From assembly GCF_014596745.1 (NCBI RefSeq), contig NZ_JABTCF010000001.1, forward strand, positions 1-64,000: a stretch of DNA of 64,000 nucleotides, given 5' to 3'. The number at the start of each line of letters is the position of its first letter. The first letter of the stretch is position 1. The notes below the pieces were generated by a model. The model was given only the letters and a program-made list of their open reading frames with translations. It made no database searches and was not told where the DNA came from. The translations under genes were made by a program, and so were the position numbers. This document shows positions 36,475-45,050 of the stretch, in pieces. The stretch is from Maribacter aquimaris. GTDB taxonomy: Bacteria > Bacteroidota > Bacteroidia > Flavobacteriales > Flavobacteriaceae.

Positions 36475-39400
36475 ATGAAAGATTTATTCAAGAAAATATT
36501 CTTCTCTACCCGCTTAATGGCGGTTTTATTTATAGTTTTTGCAACAGCGATGGCCTTTGGTACTTTTATCGAAAGTTGGTATAGTACGGAAACAGCCCGA
36601 ATTTGGATATACAATACGACCTGGTTCGAATTGATCATGGTATTCTTCGTTATCAATTTTATAGGAAACATATCCAAATACAAACTTTTTAGAAAAGAAA
36701 AATGGCCGGTCTTGTTATTACATTTATCGTGGATATTGATCATTCTTGGGGCTTTTGTGACACGATATATCAGTTTTGAGGGAATGATGCCCATTCGGGA
36801 GGGACAATCGGAAAATGTGTTTTATTCCGATAAGACCTTTCTTACCGTCAATATCGATGGAAAGATCAATGGGGAACCCCGAAGGAAAGTATTGGAGGAT
36901 GACCTTATCGTGACACCGGAAGCCTTAAAGTCGAATCTACCCTGGCATAATGATTTTAACGGACAGCCATTGACCATTTCCTATGCCGGTTTCATTAAAG
37001 GGGCCGAAAGAGGTTTGGTTCCGGATGAAAATGGAAAGGAATACCTAAAAATCGTTGAGGCCGGTGATGGGCAGCGTCATGAACACTTCCTGGAGAATGG
37101 ACAAGTAGCCAGTATACACAACATATTGGTTTCCTTGAACAAAGAGACCGATGGGGCCATAAATATCTTTTCCAACGATGGAACTTATCAGATAAAATCA
37201 CCTTTTGAGGGCAGTTATATGCGAATGGCCGATCAATTTCAAGGTGTTTTATTAAAGGATAGTTTACAAACCTTGGAACTACGATCCTTATACAATACCG
37301 CCGGCATGCAATTTGTAATTCCTGAACCGATTATTAAAGGTACCTATGACATAGTGAAGATCCCCGATGCACAAGTGACACCTATGAGCCAAGATGCCTT
37401 GGTGATCGAAGTGAGTACCAATGGGGAAACCGTTCAACAAAAATTATTGGGGGGTAGGGGTACGTCAAATTTTTCAGAAAAAATCAATGTGGGGGGATTG
37501 GAGTTTTCCATGGCCTATGGCTCAAAGGTTTATGAACTACCTTTCAGTATTCGACTAAATGATTTCATTGCTGAAAAATATCCCGGAACAGAAAAGGGGT
37601 ACGCTTCGTTTATGAGTAAAGTAACGATCGAGGATGAACGCCCATTTGACTATGACATTTATATGAACCATATTTTGGACCATAAGAAATACCGTTTCTT
37701 CCAATCCGGTTTTGATCCTGATGAGCGGGGGACCACACTTTCCGTCAATCATGATTTTTGGGGCACGTGGATTACTTATATTGGTTATTTTCTATTATAC
37801 ACCGGACTTATGGGTATTATGTTCTTTGGAAAAACGCGTTTTCAGGATCTAGCGGTATCCTTGGAAAAAATCAAGGCCAAAAAGGCGGCATTGAGCCTGA
37901 TTTTGATTTTGGGACTTTCAATGAATTCCTTGGCCCAAGATCATACCGATAATGATGGCCATGATCATTCCAGAACCCCTACACAACGAGAGATAGACTC
38001 TGTTTTGGCAGCTAACATCGTAGATGCGAAACATGCGGAGCTCTTTGGAAAATTGGTGATACAGGATGAAGGGGGTAGAATGAAACCGATTAATACCTTT
38101 TCCTCCGAATTGGTTCGGAAATTGAGCTTAAGGGACACCTTCAGGAAAATGAATGCCGATCAAATTTTCCTATCCATGATGATGAATCCGGCCTTATGGT
38201 ATAATGTTGAGTTCATCGCCCTGGACAAAAAAGCCCAGAACGATAGCATACGTAAGGTTATAGGTATTCCTAAAGGACAGAAATATGTAAAGGCCATAGA
38301 TTTCTTCGATGAAAAGGGACAGTATAAACTAGAGCCATTCCTTAGGGAAGCAACAGCCACGAACAATCCCAATAAATTTGAGCAGGATTTCAAGGATGCC
38401 AACATTCGACTAAGTCTTTTGGATCAAGCATTGAGTGGTCAGATCCTGAAAATATTCCCACTATTGAACGATGAGAACAACAAATGGGTTTCTGCCATTG
38501 AATATCGAGGGGGGCAATATCAGGTGACCGATAGCCTGTACTCCAATTTTATTAAAAATGCCTTGCCTTATTACCTTATGTCCTTGAACAAAGCCATGGA
38601 CAGTAAGGATTATACCGAGGCCGATAAACTATTGGCGGCCTTCAAACAAAATCAGATTAACCACGGTAGTGAGGTTATTCCCTCGGAAGCCAAGATCAAT
38701 GCTGAAGTGATATTCAATAAACTGAACATCTTTAACCACCTATATAAGCTATACGCCATGGGAGGTATATTAATGTTCTTTATTTTGATCTTCCAGATAT
38801 TCAAAGACCGTGAACTATGGCGTATAGGCACCTATTTCTTTAAAGGTACGATCATGATCCTTTTCCTATGGCATACGGCTGGCCTGGTCATGCGTTGGTA
38901 CATTTCTGGCCATGCACCTTGGAGTGATGCCTATGAAAGTATTCTTTATGTTTCTTGGGCCACAATGGGTATGGGATTACTATTGGGCCGTAAAAGTGAT
39001 ATGACCATAGCGGCCTCGGCCTTTGTAACAGCCATGTTATTATGGATTGCCCACCAGAGCTGGGTCGATCCTGCCATTGCCAATTTAGTACCTGTATTGG
39101 ATAGTTATTGGTTGATGATCCATGTTGCGGTTATTGTCGGTAGTTACGGTCCGTTGACCGTAGGTATGATATTAGGGGTGGTCTCGCTTCTTTTGATAAT
39201 GCTTACCACCAAGAAAAATAAAAAGCGAATGCAGATCAATCTTAAGGAGTTGACCATAATCAATGAATTGGCCTTAATGGTCGGTTTGGTCATGCTTACC
39301 ATTGGTAACTTTTTAGGAGGACAATGGGCCAATGAAAGTTGGGGGCGTTACTGGGGTTGGGACCCTAAAGAGACTTGGGCCTTGATTTCAATAATGGTAT

Positions 39401-39654
39401 ATGCATTTGTTATACATACCCGATTAGTACCGGGAATGCGAGGTAAATGGCTTTTTAACTTTTTGAGTGTGGTCGCCTTTGGCAGTATTATGATGACCTA
39501 CTTTGGGGTTAATTTCTATTTGGTTGGCCTACATAGTTATGCCAGTGGGGCACAGGTAATAACACCTGTTTTTATTTGGTATACCGTTTTTGGGGTAGCA
39601 CTTCTAGGGGTAATCAGTTACTGGCGCTATAAAGTGAATTATGAAAAGAAATAA
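36475..39654 (+). CDS. Fused ResB-CcsA cytochrome c biogenesis protein
   Basis: A 1059-residue System II cytochrome c maturation protein. N-terminal half (about 1-450) is ResB/Ccs1-like: helices at 13-33, 45-67 and 76-96, a long periplasmic part, and a fourth helix at about 425. A short hydrophobic segment with a signal-like end (LILGLSMNSLAQ, near 485) and a His-rich spacer (HTDNDGHDHSR) follow. The C-terminal half is CcsA, with the tryptophan-rich heme-handling motif WGRYWGWDPKETWALI and conserved His residues in loops (WHTAGLVMRWY, HSYASGAQV). It delivers heme to apocytochrome c at the periplasmic face. Such fusions are usual in Bacteroidota. Confidence 0.94.
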   Translation: MKDLFKKIFFSTRLMAVLFIVFATAMAFGTFIESWYSTETARIWIYNTTWFELIMVFFVINFIGNISKYKLFRKEKWPVLLLHLSWILIILGAFVTRYISFEGMMPIREGQSENVFYSDKTFLTVNIDGKINGEPRRKVLEDDLIVTPEALKSNLPWHNDFNGQPLTISYAGFIKGAERGLVPDENGKEYLKIVEAGDGQRHEHFLENGQVASIHNILVSLNKETDGAINIFSNDGTYQIKSPFEGSYMRMADQFQGVLLKDSLQTLELRSLYNTAGMQFVIPEPIIKGTYDIVKIPDAQVTPMSQDALVIEVSTNGETVQQKLLGGRGTSNFSEKINVGGLEFSMAYGSKVYELPFSIRLNDFIAEKYPGTEKGYASFMSKVTIEDERPFDYDIYMNHILDHKKYRFFQSGFDPDERGTTLSVNHDFWGTWITYIGYFLLYTGLMGIMFFGKTRFQDLAVSLEKIKAKKAALSLILILGLSMNSLAQDHTDNDGHDHSRTPTQREIDSVLAANIVDAKHAELFGKLVIQDEGGRMKPINTFSSELVRKLSLRDTFRKMNADQIFLSMMMNPALWYNVEFIALDKKAQNDSIRKVIGIPKGQKYVKAIDFFDEKGQYKLEPFLREATATNNPNKFEQDFKDANIRLSLLDQALSGQILKIFPLLNDENNKWVSAIEYRGGQYQVTDSLYSNFIKNALPYYLMSLNKAMDSKDYTEADKLLAAFKQNQINHGSEVIPSEAKINAEVIFNKLNIFNHLYKLYAMGGILMFFILIFQIFKDRELWRIGTYFFKGTIMILFLWHTAGLVMRWYISGHAPWSDAYESILYVSWATMGMGLLLGRKSDMTIAASAFVTAMLLWIAHQSWVDPAIANLVPVLDSYWLMIHVAVIVGSYGPLTVGMILGVVSLLLIMLTTKKNKKRMQINLKELTIINELALMVGLVMLTIGNFLGGQWANESWGRYWGWDPKETWALISIMVYAFVIHTRLVPGMRGKWLFNFLSVVAFGSIMMTYFGVNFYLVGLHSYASGAQVITPVFIWYTVFGVALLGVISYWRYKVNYEKK

Positions 39655-39709
39655 GATATAAACAATTCCTTGCATAATGATGTGCCTTAGACAAATACGG
39701 TAAATTTTG

Positions 39710-40297
39710 TTATTTGTAATCCTCTACGATTATTCGAATGTCCTCCATGGTGAAATGATATTCACTTCTTAACATTTTCAAAGGTGTTTCCTTGGAAATG
39801 TCTTTTGGTAAGTTCAATTTTTCAATCATATAGGAGATAGGTACTTGGGTTTCTTGTTCTATATCATACAAAGACATGGAGCCACGAATGGATCGGGTAT
39901 TCAACGAGGTAGGATTACCGCTGTTTTCTTTTTTAGTATTCGTTGTGGAACTTTCAGCCGGGGTAATAATCGGTGCTATGGCAAGTGCCGCGATTGCAAA
40001 GAAGCCAACTAATCCCAAAGCGATCCTTTTACCTGAATCCGGGGTTTTCTTTCCTTTGGTTAGGCTTACGATCCATCGCCAATGCAGTACCAGATGCAGG
40101 GCCAAAACCAATAAAAACAATACGGCTATCCAAAAATGGACAGTTCCCCACTCATGCCGATCCAGACCCCATATGGTAATACTATGCCCACTGCCTTTCG
40201 GAAGATTGTAATATAGTATAACACCTGTTGAAACCAAAAAGATGAAACAGACAAAGGCAACAATATCGATAATGTAATTTTTAGTGGGAGTTTTCAT
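39710..40297 (-). CDS. DUF4405 membrane protein (cytochrome b-like)
   Basis: A 195-residue protein with four membrane helices in the first 125 residues: helix at about 9-29 (IVAFVCFIFLVSTGVILYY), HEWGTVHFWIAVLFLLVLAL with His residues positioned for heme (HLVLHWRWIVSL), then FFAIAALAIAPIITPA. The C-terminal 60 residues are soluble (SLYDIEQETQVPISYMIEKL) and resemble a small winged or helical domain of unknown role. The family is often annotated as DUF4405 and is likely a heme-binding cytochrome b561-like protein. It is convergent with the ResB-CcsA gene, which suits a respiratory context. Confidence 0.85.
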   Translation of the reverse strand: MKTPTKNYIIDIVAFVCFIFLVSTGVILYYNLPKGSGHSITIWGLDRHEWGTVHFWIAVLFLLVLALHLVLHWRWIVSLTKGKKTPDSGKRIALGLVGFFAIAALAIAPIITPAESSTTNTKKENSGNPTSLNTRSIRGSMSLYDIEQETQVPISYMIEKLNLPKDISKETPLKMLRSEYHFTMEDIRIIVEDYK

Positions 40298-40615
40298 TTT
40301 AATTCATTTGGATAATCTAAAATTGTAATGCGTTTTTTTAAGGAAGAAAAGCTATCTGCATCCTTAAAAATATCCCCCCAAAATTAGAGTGCTTTATAAC
40401 AAAGGCACATGATCTTAATCATGTACCAAAAAATATGGGCTATCGAAAACATGGAGTAAGTTGCCGATAAAACAATGATATTCCGAAGGGATAAGGAATA
40501 GGTGCTGTGCATTTTTTAACATACTGCTTTGACTGTGATACATTTTCTGATAAATCTTGGATGACCAAAAGAAATTCATAACTTTAACTTTCGTTAAAAA
40601 TTTAATTTTGTGACT
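40298..40615 (+). promoter_or_regulatory. Intergenic region with a -7 box right before the PLP gene
   Basis: About 320 non-coding bases. A short hairpin ACATGAT/ATCATGT near 40407-40424 is the only palindrome noticed. The box TAATTTTG at 40603-40610 fits TAnnTTTG and ends five bases before the ATG at 40616, so the transcript would be nearly leaderless if this box is used. Confidence 0.4.
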
Positions 40616-41782
40616 ATGAAAAAAGGTATCAATACCATTTGTACGCATGAGGGGGATATTAAGGACGAGCAGTTTAAGGGAGCCGTTTCCCCATTGTACA
40701 TGAGTACATCATACGCCTTTGAGGATGTTGAAGTTAAGCGATATCCTAGGTATTTCAATACCCCGAACCAGGTGGCCTTGTCACAAAAAATAGCGGCACT
40801 TGAACATGCTGGGGCTGCCATGATTTTTGGTAGTGGTATGGCAGCCATAAGTACAGCGCTTTTGGCATTTCTGAGGGCGGGTGATCATATAGTGCTCCAA
40901 AAATCACTTTACGGGGGAACGTACAATTTCGTAAATGAGGAATTTTCCAAATATGGAATTGAATACTCTTTTACCGAAGGTTTGGAGCCAGAGGATTTCG
41001 AGACAAAAATAAAAGGAAATACCAAGGTTATTTTTGTGGAGACCCCTTCCAATCCGTTGTTGACGATTACCGATTTGTCGGCCATATCCAAGATCGCCAA
41101 AAAACATGGATTGGTTTCAATGATCGACAATACATTCGCAAGTCCCGTGAATCAAAATCCGATTGATTTTGGTATTGATATAATTATTCATAGTGCCACA
41201 AAATATATGGGTGGACATTCTGATATTTGTGCCGGTGCCGTTGCGTCTACTGAAGAGAATATGGATCGTATCTTCCAATTGGCCAAAAATTTAGGGGGTA
41301 GTTTAAGTGATTACACCGTTTGGCTTTTGGAGCGGAGTATAAAAACCATGGGAATCCGGGTCAAGGCCCAAAATAACAATGCCCAACATATGGCCGAATT
41401 TCTTGAGGGACATTCCGAAATTGATAAAGTTTATTATCCCGGTTTACCCAACCATCCGGGTCATGAACTGGCCAAATCACAAATGCGTGGCTTTGGGGGA
41501 ATGCTTTCTTTTGAATTGAATCCAAAATATGACGCATCCCTGTTCCAAAAAGCCCTACAATTGATAAAACCTTCCATGAGTTTGGCGGGAGTCGAAAGTA
41601 CGGTGTTATCACCCGCACAGACCTCCCATGCCCTTATAGGGGCTGAAGAACGTAAAAACCAAGGTATAACTGACGGATTGATTCGGTTCTCGGTAGGTAT
41701 TGAGGAACCTGAGGATTTGATTGCTGATATTGAACATGCCTTAGCACAGGTGAGGAGTCCTTCCATAGTCAATGTACAATAA
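40616..41782 (+). CDS. Trans-sulfuration PLP enzyme (cystathionine gamma-synthase/lyase family)
   Basis: A 388-residue fold-type I PLP enzyme of the Cys/Met metabolism family. The PLP lysine is Lys196 in HSATKYMGGHSD. Other landmarks: YPRYFNTPNQVALSQKIAAL at the N-terminus, FGSGMAAISTALLAFLRAGD, VFVETPSNPLLTITDLSAI and SLAGVESTVLSPAQTSHA, and IRFSVGIEEPEDLI at the end. It could be cystathionine gamma-synthase, gamma-lyase, beta-lyase or methionine gamma-lyase; motifs do not decide. The ATG at 40616 is used because the GTG at 40610 lies in the -7 box. The bshB1 gene follows on the same strand 67 bases on. Confidence 0.92.
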   Translation: MKKGINTICTHEGDIKDEQFKGAVSPLYMSTSYAFEDVEVKRYPRYFNTPNQVALSQKIAALEHAGAAMIFGSGMAAISTALLAFLRAGDHIVLQKSLYGGTYNFVNEEFSKYGIEYSFTEGLEPEDFETKIKGNTKVIFVETPSNPLLTITDLSAISKIAKKHGLVSMIDNTFASPVNQNPIDFGIDIIIHSATKYMGGHSDICAGAVASTEENMDRIFQLAKNLGGSLSDYTVWLLERSIKTMGIRVKAQNNNAQHMAEFLEGHSEIDKVYYPGLPNHPGHELAKSQMRGFGGMLSFELNPKYDASLFQKALQLIKPSMSLAGVESTVLSPAQTSHALIGAEERKNQGITDGLIRFSVGIEEPEDLIADIEHALAQVRSPSIVNVQ

Positions 41783-41849
41783 GCATTCACACAGATTTTT
41801 AATTATCATTTCCACGAAAGTGGCAATCTATATATAAAGAACAAATAAC

Positions 41850-42572
41850 ATGAAACTGGATATATTGGTTTTCGGGGCACACCCTGATGACGCAGAGCTT
41901 GGTGCAGGAGCGACCATAGCCAAGGAAGTAGCGAGGGGAAAGAAAGTAGGAATAATAGATTTGACACGGGGGGAATTGGGAACCCGTGGTTCCGCTGAAA
42001 TTCGGGATAGGGAGGCTGCTGCTGCAGCCAAAGTATTGGGGGTTTCCGTTCGGGAAAACCTGCAATTCGCAGATGGGTTTTTCGTAAACGACCAAAAGCA
42101 CCAAATGGCCGTAATTCGGATGGTACGAAAATACCGCCCGGAAATCGTTTTATGCAATGCAGTTGATGATCGGCATATTGACCACGGCAAAGGAAGTGAT
42201 TTGGTAAGTAATGCTTGCTTTTTGAGTGGATTGATAAAAATAGATACAAAAATGGATGGGGATGACCAATGGCAGGATCCGTGGCGACCAAAACAAGTAT
42301 ACCATTATATACAATGGAAAAATTTAAATCCTGATTTTGTACTTGACGTGTCAGGGTATATCGATACAAAAATCGAGGCGATTTTGGCATATTCGTCCCA
42401 ATTTCATGATCCAAATAGTGAGGAACCCGAAACACCGATCAGCAGTAAGAATTTTTTGGATAGTGTAGATTATAGGGCAAAGGATTTAGGGCGAATAATA
42501 GGGGTAGACCATGCTGAAGGTTTTACAACCGAGCGTTTTCCAGGAATCAAGAGTTTTGATGATTTATTTTAA
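41850..42572 (+). CDS. bshB1: Bacillithiol biosynthesis deacetylase BshB1
   Basis: A 240-residue LmbE/PIG-L-fold enzyme that removes the acetyl group from GlcNAc-malate in bacillithiol synthesis. The zinc motif is FGAHPDDAELGAGATIAKE (His11, Asp14) and the later DRHIDHGKGSDLV gives another His. It matches the BshB1 group: GELGTRGSAEIRDREAAAAA and KPKQVYHYIQW-like core (RPKQVYHYIQWKNL), with the end FPGIKSFDDLF. Neighbourhood with a sulfur PLP enzyme fits thiol metabolism. The bshA and bshC genes are not in the window. Its stop overlaps the histidine kinase stop by four bases. Confidence 0.95.
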   Translation: MKLDILVFGAHPDDAELGAGATIAKEVARGKKVGIIDLTRGELGTRGSAEIRDREAAAAAKVLGVSVRENLQFADGFFVNDQKHQMAVIRMVRKYRPEIVLCNAVDDRHIDHGKGSDLVSNACFLSGLIKIDTKMDGDDQWQDPWRPKQVYHYIQWKNLNPDFVLDVSGYIDTKIEAILAYSSQFHDPNSEEPETPISSKNFLDSVDYRAKDLGRIIGVDHAEGFTTERFPGIKSFDDLF

Positions 42573-44644
42573 CCGGTTTTTTGTAATTTATTTTTCATTT
42601 TGGGTAATTTAAAATAGAAACAGGAACCATTGGGTATAACACTTTCCACCCAAATTTTTCCTTTGTTTTTTTTCACTAATTCCATGCAGAGTGATAGACC
42701 CAAACCAGTACCTTTTTCATCATTGGTACCATAGGTGGTTATATTGGAATTTTTGTTGAAAAGTTTCTTTTGGGTTTCAGCATCGATACCTACACCGGTA
42801 TCGCGAACCGAAATTTCCCATGATGTACTATGCTCATCGGCATTAATGGTTATCTGTCCTCCTTCAGGAGTGAATTTAATGGCATTGCTCAATAAGTTTC
42901 GAATAACGATATCAATATGATCGCTGTCTGACCAGCATAGGGTATTGACTTTAACCTTATTTTTAATACGAATAGATTTGACCTTGGCAGTTTCCTCAAG
43001 CAGATTAATATTCTCTTGAACCAAATTCTCCAAGGAAACGATACTTGGTTTGGTCGTAGATCCGTTCATTTGTGTCCTTCCCCAAGAAAGTAGGTTGTTT
43101 AGTGTAAATGAAATATTATCGATATCCGATCTTAATTTTGGGATAAACTGTAAAAAGTCCTTGGAATCTATTTCACCGTTTTTATAAAGCTGTAGGAGCC
43201 CTTGGAAAGCACCGATAGGACCTCGAAGGTCATGACCGATGATAGAGAATAATTTATCTTTTGTCTCATTGATTTCCCGTAATTCCTTTTCATTTTCAAC
43301 CAATTTGGCGGTTTTATCATATAATTCAATGTTCAATTTTTTCTGGATCTTTTCGTTTCTTTTTACAATTAATGTTATGATTAAGAAAATGACAAGGACC
43401 AATAAACCGAGATAGATATATATCTTTTGACTGGCTAAGGCCTTCTCATTCTCGGTGATAAGCTGTTCTTTTTGTTTCTCAAAGTCTATCTTGGTAACCA
43501 ACATGGTCAGACTTTTTTTATTCTTGTTCGTCGTAATGGTATCGTGCAAGGTTTGAAAAAGTTCATGATAATCCAAGGCGGTTTTATAATCTCCCTTTTT
43601 CTTGTTGGTTTGATATAAGATTCTTGCACTATTCAGCATTTCTTCATGAAATCTGATCTGTTTTGAAATTTCAAAGGCCTTTAGAGCGTATTCCTCAGCA
43701 AGATCATCTTTATCCCGACCCAAATAAGATTCTGCAATACCATTTAATAGTGAAGTCTCCCCACGATTGTCCTCAATATTCTTGTGAAGCATCTCACTTT
43801 GTTTGTACCAGTACAATGCCCATTTGTAATCTTTTGCCTTTAAGTAGGTTTTTCCTTTTACCTGATAGGCAAAAGCCAACCAATCCATTATTTTGTGCTT
43901 TTCAAAGATGGCTATACTACTGTTTATATTGTACATGGCATATTCCAATTCATCCATATCACTATAAACAGAGGCTAAATTGCTCATTGTTTCAGCCGAA
44001 TTGATATCATCCCCTATTTTTTTATTGATTTTCTTTACAATCTTAAAAAATTGAATTGCTTGTTCAAAGTCGTTCTGATCCGCATATAAGCCGGCAATAT
44101 TTTCATTGATGATCGATAGTACCATGTCATTCCCCAATTCAGAGGCAAGTTCAAGATTTTTCAAGTTTCGACTTAAAGATTCTGCATAATCGCCTTGGTA
44201 GTAATACACATTGGCAATGCTATTCTCAATATTCAGTACATCATTCCTATGATTACTGTTCTTTACGATCTTTAGGGCTTTTTGGTAGTATTTGATAGCC
44301 TCGTCGTAATTGCCTTGATCTTCATAATAGTTACCAATCCCTACCAAAGAACTACTTTGGCCATATTCATAGTCCGCACTTGAGGAGTGGGCGTAGGCCT
44401 CTTTGGAAAGTAGATATAGACTATCAGAGTTGAAATACCGTATTTCACCTCCCAAGTCATTCAATAAAGTAATGTATGTACTGTCTTTAGGATTAAAGTC
44501 ACTCTTCGATTTTAATCGTTGTATTTGAAATTGTAGACTATCCCTACGTGGTACTTGGGACTGAACCTGGCCAAATCCGAAAGTCAGTAGGACTACGAAA
44601 GCAATAACCAGCTTGTTCAATAGGGATATTTGTTTAATTCTCAT
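42569..44644 (-). CDS. Tetratricopeptide-repeat sensor histidine kinase
   Basis: A 691-residue two-component sensor. Signal peptide ending VQSQ, then about 350 residues of helical TPR-like repeats in the periplasm (YEDQGNYDEAIKYYQKALKI, DQNDFEQAIQFFKIVKKINK, AKDYKWALYWYKQSEMLHKN). A membrane helix lies near residues 408-428 (IYIYLGLLVLVIFLIITLIV), then a coiled coil, a HisKA domain (FSIIGHDLRGPIGAFQGLLQ) and HATPase_c (IDIVIRNLLSNAIKFTPEGG, DTGVGIDAETQ, KGTGLGLSLCMELVKKN). No receiver domain is attached and no response regulator gene is next to it. Input is unknown. Confidence 0.94.
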   Translation of the reverse strand: MRIKQISLLNKLVIAFVVLLTFGFGQVQSQVPRRDSLQFQIQRLKSKSDFNPKDSTYITLLNDLGGEIRYFNSDSLYLLSKEAYAHSSSADYEYGQSSSLVGIGNYYEDQGNYDEAIKYYQKALKIVKNSNHRNDVLNIENSIANVYYYQGDYAESLSRNLKNLELASELGNDMVLSIINENIAGLYADQNDFEQAIQFFKIVKKINKKIGDDINSAETMSNLASVYSDMDELEYAMYNINSSIAIFEKHKIMDWLAFAYQVKGKTYLKAKDYKWALYWYKQSEMLHKNIEDNRGETSLLNGIAESYLGRDKDDLAEEYALKAFEISKQIRFHEEMLNSARILYQTNKKKGDYKTALDYHELFQTLHDTITTNKNKKSLTMLVTKIDFEKQKEQLITENEKALASQKIYIYLGLLVLVIFLIITLIVKRNEKIQKKLNIELYDKTAKLVENEKELREINETKDKLFSIIGHDLRGPIGAFQGLLQLYKNGEIDSKDFLQFIPKLRSDIDNISFTLNNLLSWGRTQMNGSTTKPSIVSLENLVQENINLLEETAKVKSIRIKNKVKVNTLCWSDSDHIDIVIRNLLSNAIKFTPEGGQITINADEHSTSWEISVRDTGVGIDAETQKKLFNKNSNITTYGTNDEKGTGLGLSLCMELVKKNKGKIWVESVIPNGSCFYFKLPKMKNKLQKTG

Positions 44645-44870
44645 TTCAAGGATAGGGTACTAAAACAACTTTTTAATTAAGGAATAAATTTAATTCCCTT
44701 TAGGGCAGATAAATAATAAATGTTGTGAAATACTCATTTTTGTGTGTTTTGTCCCAGTAGAAGTGTATTTCATCGATAAAACGGTGTTATTTTAGTTGTA
44801 TAGATAGGCTGAATGATTTTATTGTTCTCTTTTAAAATGATATTTATTTAAAAAATAAATTTTGTTTTTA

Positions 44871-44902
44871 TTGGCACAATCAATGAAAAAAAATTACCTT
44901 TG
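44871..44902 (+). promoter_or_regulatory. Promoter of tRNA-His
   Basis: TTG at 44871-44873 and TACCTTTG at 44895-44902, 21 bases apart, match the Bacteroidetes -33/-7 consensus. The tRNA begins 15 bases beyond. Confidence 0.75.
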
Positions 44903-44916
44903 CGACCGCTTTAAAT

Positions 44917-44991
44917 GGTGGTTGTAGCTCAGTTGGTTAGAGCATCGGTTTGTGGTACCGAGGGTCGCGGGTTCGAATCCCGTCTTCCACC
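44917..44991 (+). tRNA. tRNA-His (GTG anticodon)
   Basis: A 75-nt cloverleaf counting the extra G(-1) that marks tRNA-His, which pairs with C73. The D arm is GCTC/GAGC, the anticodon loop carries GTG, and the T loop is TTCGAAT with stem GCGGG/CCCGT. The acceptor stem has two adjacent T-T mismatches at 5-68 and 6-67. CCA is not encoded. Confidence 0.95.
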
Positions 44992-45000
44992 CAAAATGCA

Positions 45001-45033
45001 AAAGCCCTGACGGAATCGTCAGGGCTTTTTTTG
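45001..45033 (+). terminator. Rho-independent terminator after tRNA-His
   Basis: AGCCCTGACG pairs with CGTCAGGGCT around GAAT and is followed by T-run. The same stem could weakly serve the minus-strand M28 peptidase gene, whose stop is at 45051. Confidence 0.88.
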
Positions 45034-45050
45034 TATTACACGTGAAGCAC

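Noticed and set aside
40407-40424. Hairpin ACATGAT/ATCATGT as a terminator
   Set aside because: No T-run follows on either strand and no gene ends there.
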